A stretch of 64,000 bases of DNA, taken from Prolixibacter denitrificans. Its GTDB lineage: Bacteria; Bacteroidota; Bacteroidia; Bacteroidales; Prolixibacteraceae. The notes under the pieces were generated by a model that was not told the origin of the DNA, did not search any database, and saw nothing but the letters and a program-made list of their open reading frames with translations. Where the stretch lies: assembly GCF_003014495.1 (NCBI RefSeq), contig NZ_PYGC01000009.1:62001-126000 (forward strand), given 5' to 3'. The stretch's first letter is position 1; every line of letters starts with the position of its first letter. Shown here piece by piece: positions 60,750 to 64,000 of this stretch. A program made the position numbers and the translations under genes.

Positions 60750-61907
60750 TTATTTTGTTAATAGGTTTACAATTTGTTTTGCCAATTCCATTTCCCCGGT
60801 TCTGTCTCCCACGTTACTTAAAAAGCTGATGACATATTCTCCGCGATTGATGTTAATGAGCATTGCTCTGTAACCATCCGTACTTCCGCCATGAATAATG
60901 TAAGGCTTTTCAATTCCCAGATTACCCATTTCGCTTTTGTTATCCGCGTCGACAACTACCCATCCGTATCCATAGCTGACGTGTTTTGAAATGCCCACCA
61001 GGTGATTGGTTTTCATCAGTTCCAGAGAATGCTTGTTTAAATAACCGGGATTATCCATTACCTGGGCCCATCGGTTTAAATCGGAAGCTGTTGAAAATAT
61101 TCTCCTCCCCAGACTTAGATCGATAAACGGGTTCTGAAGCCATTTCCCGGTTTTCTCATCATAGTTATACCCTTTCGCCAGATGCTTTATGATTTGATCG
61201 TTTTTGCTTACCGAAACCGCATGTTTCAAACCCAGTGGGCGCGTCAGTTTTTCTTTTAAGATTTGAGAAAAAGGCATATGATAGGTTTCTTCCAGAATGA
61301 TTGCCACTAAATGGTAGGCAAAATTGCTGTAATAGAATTGCTTCCCCGGCTCATTGACAGGCTTTATTTTACTGATGAAATTGACATATTCTTCATTGGT
61401 AAATCTCATCCGCTTAAACTTCCGGAACTGATTCCTTCGCAACTCTTCCGGTATCTGGTCATAATCGGGCAGCCCGGAAGTGTGACTGAGCATGTTGCTT
61501 AGTGTGATTTTAGGATCAAAAATCCCTTCGTATGAAAAGTCTTTCAGTAAATCGAACAGTTTGTCGTTCAAACTGAGTTTTCCTTCTTCCACCGCTTTTA
61601 AAACCAACGCCGATATCATTGATTTATTCAGGGAAGCAATATCAAACTTCACGTCTTTTGTAACCGGAATATTCCAACTCCTGTCGGCAATTCCCAGGTA
61701 GTTTTCATAAATAACCTTGCCATTATGACTGATGACAACTCCCCCATGAAAGAGGTCTTGCTGATAACGACTCGTAAACAGTGAATCAATTTTTCCAACC
61801 TGGAGATGAGTGTCCTGAGTCGTTCGGTTTTCCTTAGGCAGACATCCTGCTAACAAGAATAAGATCAATACCCCTAACAACCGATTCTTTGTCTTTTTCA
61901 TAGGCAT
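60750..61907 (-). CDS. Beta-lactamase-family serine hydrolase (lipoprotein)
   Basis: This 385-residue serine hydrolase of the class C beta-lactamase/AmpH type has a lipoprotein signal with lipobox LFLLAGC. The nucleophile motif is SLNK in FDIASLNKSMISALVL, the second motif is YSNFAYHLVA, and the late IHGGSTDGYRAM fits the third. It probably acts on peptides or esters at the cell surface rather than on antibiotics. Either ATG 61907 or ATG 61901 could be the start. It is paired with the lipocalin-like gene and lies downstream of the LytTR regulator on the same strand. Confidence 0.9.
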   Translation of the reverse strand: MPMKKTKNRLLGVLILFLLAGCLPKENRTTQDTHLQVGKIDSLFTSRYQQDLFHGGVVISHNGKVIYENYLGIADRSWNIPVTKDVKFDIASLNKSMISALVLKAVEEGKLSLNDKLFDLLKDFSYEGIFDPKITLSNMLSHTSGLPDYDQIPEELRRNQFRKFKRMRFTNEEYVNFISKIKPVNEPGKQFYYSNFAYHLVAIILEETYHMPFSQILKEKLTRPLGLKHAVSVSKNDQIIKHLAKGYNYDEKTGKWLQNPFIDLSLGRRIFSTASDLNRWAQVMDNPGYLNKHSLELMKTNHLVGISKHVSYGYGWVVVDADNKSEMGNLGIEKPYIIHGGSTDGYRAMLININRGEYVISFLSNVGDRTGEMELAKQIVNLLTK

Positions 61908-62000
61908 AGCGTTTTTGCAAATATCAAAGCAAAAATGCCCGACTAACCAATCAGAAAGTGGGTTTGTGACGAAATTCAGCGATGAGGGACGAAATGATTT

Positions 62001-62765
62001 TCAGTTGAGAAAGTCGTTTTGATAATTCTTTGAAACTGGTAAGCTGGCGGTGCCAATTTCAATGAAAACTTTCCCCTTGGTTTGTTTTATATTTTGAACA
62101 TGGGCTCTGTTCACCAAATAACTTCTGTGGATTCTGACAATTTCTGGATGTGTTTTCAACTCCCCTTCCAGGTTTTTTAGGGTTTTTCGGATGAGATGCT
62201 GTCTGTTCTGATGACCTGAGATGTATGTAATCGAGACATAATTCTCTGAAGAACTGGCATACAGAAAGTCTTTCAGTTTGATTTTCAATCGATCTTTCCC
62301 GTTGTCAGATTGAAATAACAGATAATCAACTTCCTGAACCTTCTGCTTCAGTACTGCCATGATGGACAGATAAAAAAACAATGGGAATATCATTATCAAA
62401 GGAAATTCCTTTTGTATCAGTGCCCAGGCTTCGATATTCCATTCCTGCCAATTCCAGAAAAAGTTAAACAGAAGAAATATGAGTTGGTTACCCAACAAGA
62501 CCAAAGCCATATACCACAAAATGGAACGCTTAATTCCTTTAATTTTCAGCTTTGGCTTCACCCAGGATTCAAAAACCAATAGGTAAGTGAAAGTTAATAC
62601 CCCAAAACTGATGCTCCTAAAAAGATGAGAATGCCCTGAATATGACATTCCTTGTTGAATGCCATACGCACCAAAGAAATAGAGAAAATAGAAAACCGAG
62701 AAGCCTGAAACCAAGCTCAGCAAGACAGCCGAAAATTTTTTAAACGTGTTTCTATTCAGTAGCAT
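62001..62765 (-). CDS. Membrane-anchored LytTR-family transcriptional regulator
   Basis: This 254-residue protein has four transmembrane helices in its first 150 residues. A LytTR DNA-binding domain follows (about 150-250): KLKDFLYASSSENYVSI, LIRKTLKNLE and FVRIHRSYLVN-like VRIHRSYLVNRAHV. There is no receiver domain, so it may sense membrane or ligand signals directly. ATG 62765 is preferred to TTG 62771. It precedes the serine hydrolase and lipocalin-like genes by about 95 bp and may control them. Confidence 0.88.
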   Translation of the reverse strand: MLLNRNTFKKFSAVLLSLVSGFSVFYFLYFFGAYGIQQGMSYSGHSHLFRSISFGVLTFTYLLVFESWVKPKLKIKGIKRSILWYMALVLLGNQLIFLLFNFFWNWQEWNIEAWALIQKEFPLIMIFPLFFYLSIMAVLKQKVQEVDYLLFQSDNGKDRLKIKLKDFLYASSSENYVSITYISGHQNRQHLIRKTLKNLEGELKTHPEIVRIHRSYLVNRAHVQNIKQTKGKVFIEIGTASLPVSKNYQNDFLN

Positions 62766-62996
62766 CCCCAAAAATCGTCAAATCAATATTATCTGAATTT
62801 TTCAATCAAAATAGTATGATTTTCTGCAATTCATTTCCAGCAACAAAATTCAATCCTACAGGTGTAGCGGGGAATGTCTTCAACCAGCATACACCAACAA
62901 CTATTATCTGCCCGTAATAGAATGTATTGTGTGCTTAGAATAACACTACAACTATTGCAGCAAACATTGAGGTAAAATTGATTTCAGGTGATAAGT

Positions 62997-63323
62997 CTAT
63001 TTCTTCTTCTTTTTTGGTTTGGGCATAGGTAATTCCTTTACCGTGACTCGAACCAATTCGCTCAGCCATTCCCGGTCCTCAAGTTTATCTTCAATCAGGA
63101 AACTCGGCTTTGCGCCCTCGTAGGGTGGAGCTTCCACCACATTGCCAATAAATTCGCGCCCTGCGTTGGTCGGTTTGATGAATAGCTTATTATCGCAGAT
63201 TACGCCGAAGAATTTTCCATCGGCGTAAATGCCGTATTCGCCAAACATTTTCCGGGCCTTTATTTCTCCGGCCTTCTCCATCTGGTCAATGACGAAATCC
63301 ACAAATTCCTGTTTGGTTGCCAT
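62997..63323 (-). CDS. TfoX/Sxy N-terminal domain protein
   Basis: This 108-residue protein is a single TfoX N-terminal domain: KARKMFGEYGIYADGKFFGV, NKLFIKPTNAGREF and APPYEGAKPSFLIED. The lysine-rich end is PKPKKKKK. In gamma-proteobacteria the family includes the competence activator Sxy, but Bacteroidota members are short, widespread and uncharacterised. No DNA-uptake genes are adjacent. Confidence 0.88.
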   Translation of the reverse strand: MATKQEFVDFVIDQMEKAGEIKARKMFGEYGIYADGKFFGVICDNKLFIKPTNAGREFIGNVVEAPPYEGAKPSFLIEDKLEDREWLSELVRVTVKELPMPKPKKKKK

Positions 63324-63650
63324 CGTGTTGAATTGTTAGGTGTTCACTTCTGATTTCCTGCCTTCCCGCCACTGAAATTAGTGCTTTTTATCGTTAATTA
63401 AAACGTAGCCGATCAGGACATGTCCTGACCCTACCGATACCGCACCCTGGCAAACCGGAGAAGAATCCTCTTAAAACATAATATTAACAGTCCTGCCAAT
63501 CGATTCCTATCGGGCTGAATATCTGTTTGAAATCATCATAAAAAAAAGCGGATATAAACCGTTTATTAACCACAGATTGTTTATTTCAAGCGAATCGGAG
63601 TTTCTTAATCGCACCTTAATTTCGTTATATTTGTCCAAAATCGATCGAAA
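63324..63650. other. Intergenic region upstream of parE
   Basis: It has no gene. It holds the third copy of the dispersed TTTTTATCGTTAAT element (63374-63410), a perfect 16-bp palindrome TCAGGACATGTCCTGA (63413-63428) and a -7 box TATATTTG (63626-63633) 17 bp before the parE ATG. Confidence 0.7.
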
Positions 63651-64000
63651 ATGACACCAACGTATTCAGAAGATTCCATCCGTACACTGGACTGGAAAGA
63701 GCACATCCGCAAACGACCAGGGATGTATATCGGGAAGCTGGGCGACGGCTCATCTCCCGATGACGGGATTTATGTGCTTTTGAAGGAAGTCATCGATAAC
63801 TCCATCGATGAGTTCATGATGGGTTTTGGAAAGAAAATCGACGTGGAAGTAAGTGACGAGCTTGTTTCCGTGCGAGACTTCGGACGCGGGATTCCGTTGG
63901 GAAAACTGGTGGAAGTGGCTTCCAAAATGAACACTGGTGCCAAGTACGACTCCAAAGTATTCAAGAAATCGGTCGGATTGAATGGAGTCGGTATCAAGGC
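63651..64000 (+). CDS. parE: DNA topoisomerase IV subunit B, N-terminal part (3' end outside window)
   Basis: This is the GHKL ATPase subunit of a type IIA topoisomerase that decatenates chromosomes. Only the first 116 residues are in the window. They start [20 protein letters not shown], then RKRPGMYIG. The ATP-binding Asn and Glu lie in [13 protein letters not shown], followed by VRDFGRGIP and the start of the lid [18 protein letters not shown] is typical of Bacteroidota ParE rather than GyrB. A -7 box TATATTTG precedes it. Confidence 0.92.
   Translation, partial: MTPTYSEDSIRTLDWKEHIRKRPGMYIGKLGDGSSPDDGIYVLLKEVIDNSIDEFMMGFGKKIDVEVSDELVSVRDFGRGIPLGKLVEVASKMNTGAKYDSKVFKKSVGLNGVGIK

Overview
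The window reads as a stretch of chromosome from a Bacteroidota bacterium, most likely class Bacteroidia near Marinilabiliales/Prolixibacteraceae. The placement rests on type IX secretion genes (porU, porV, gldJ), recurring TAnnTTTG -7 promoter boxes without Shine-Dalgarno sequences, a topoisomerase IV subunit B of the Bacteroidota type at the right edge, and many families typical of the phylum. The family-level placement is inference. Most of the window is dense housekeeping sequence. No transposase, integrase, phage gene, cas gene or rRNA was seen.

Layout: 1-4.1 kb holds the hutU 3' end, a TPR sensor kinase, a thioredoxin-like protein and ispF. 4.1-12.2 kb is a type IX secretion block, with porV and porU on the minus strand and gldJ followed by murF on the plus strand. 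12.2-16.7 kb carries trxA, a CCA-adding enzyme, a secreted EEP-fold phosphatase and a lipoprotein. 16.7-22.6 kb is a probable peptidoglycan-sugar salvage locus: a sodium symporter, a NamZ-type exo-muramidase, and a divergent NagZ/serine-hydrolase fusion. 22.8-29.0 kb has a small DNA-binding protein, a DUF1080 protein, three tandem tRNA-Val genes, folC, phoH, a 41-bp tandem array and mtaB. 29.1-38 kb has suhB, lipid A and envelope genes, cardiolipin synthase and an ArnT-like glycosyltransferase. Next to the last lies a candidate structured small RNA with its own promoter and terminator. 38.3-53 kb has marC, dps, lysA/lysC, lipid and outer-membrane genes, purE, hpt-adk-obgE, and a PAP2 phosphatase overlapping a membrane-embedded MutS-like ATPase.

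53-59 kb is the one accessory-looking region. It holds an XRE regulator preceded by a 21-bp periodic array, an AT-rich pair (small membrane protein and HEPN-like protein), and a large BNR-repeat exoprotein. The region lies between an exact 38-bp direct repeat, one copy being the 3' end of the MutS-like gene. A third degenerate copy and other dispersed intergenic repeats lie inside it.

59-64 kb holds a metallophosphoesterase, a lipocalin-like protein, a serine hydrolase, a LytTR regulator, a TfoX-like protein and the start of parE.

The signals most worth follow-up are the 21-bp array upstream of the XRE gene, the 38-bp repeat-bounded island with its HEPN-like gene, the 41-bp palindromic array at 27.3 kb, and the candidate RNA at 38.0 kb.
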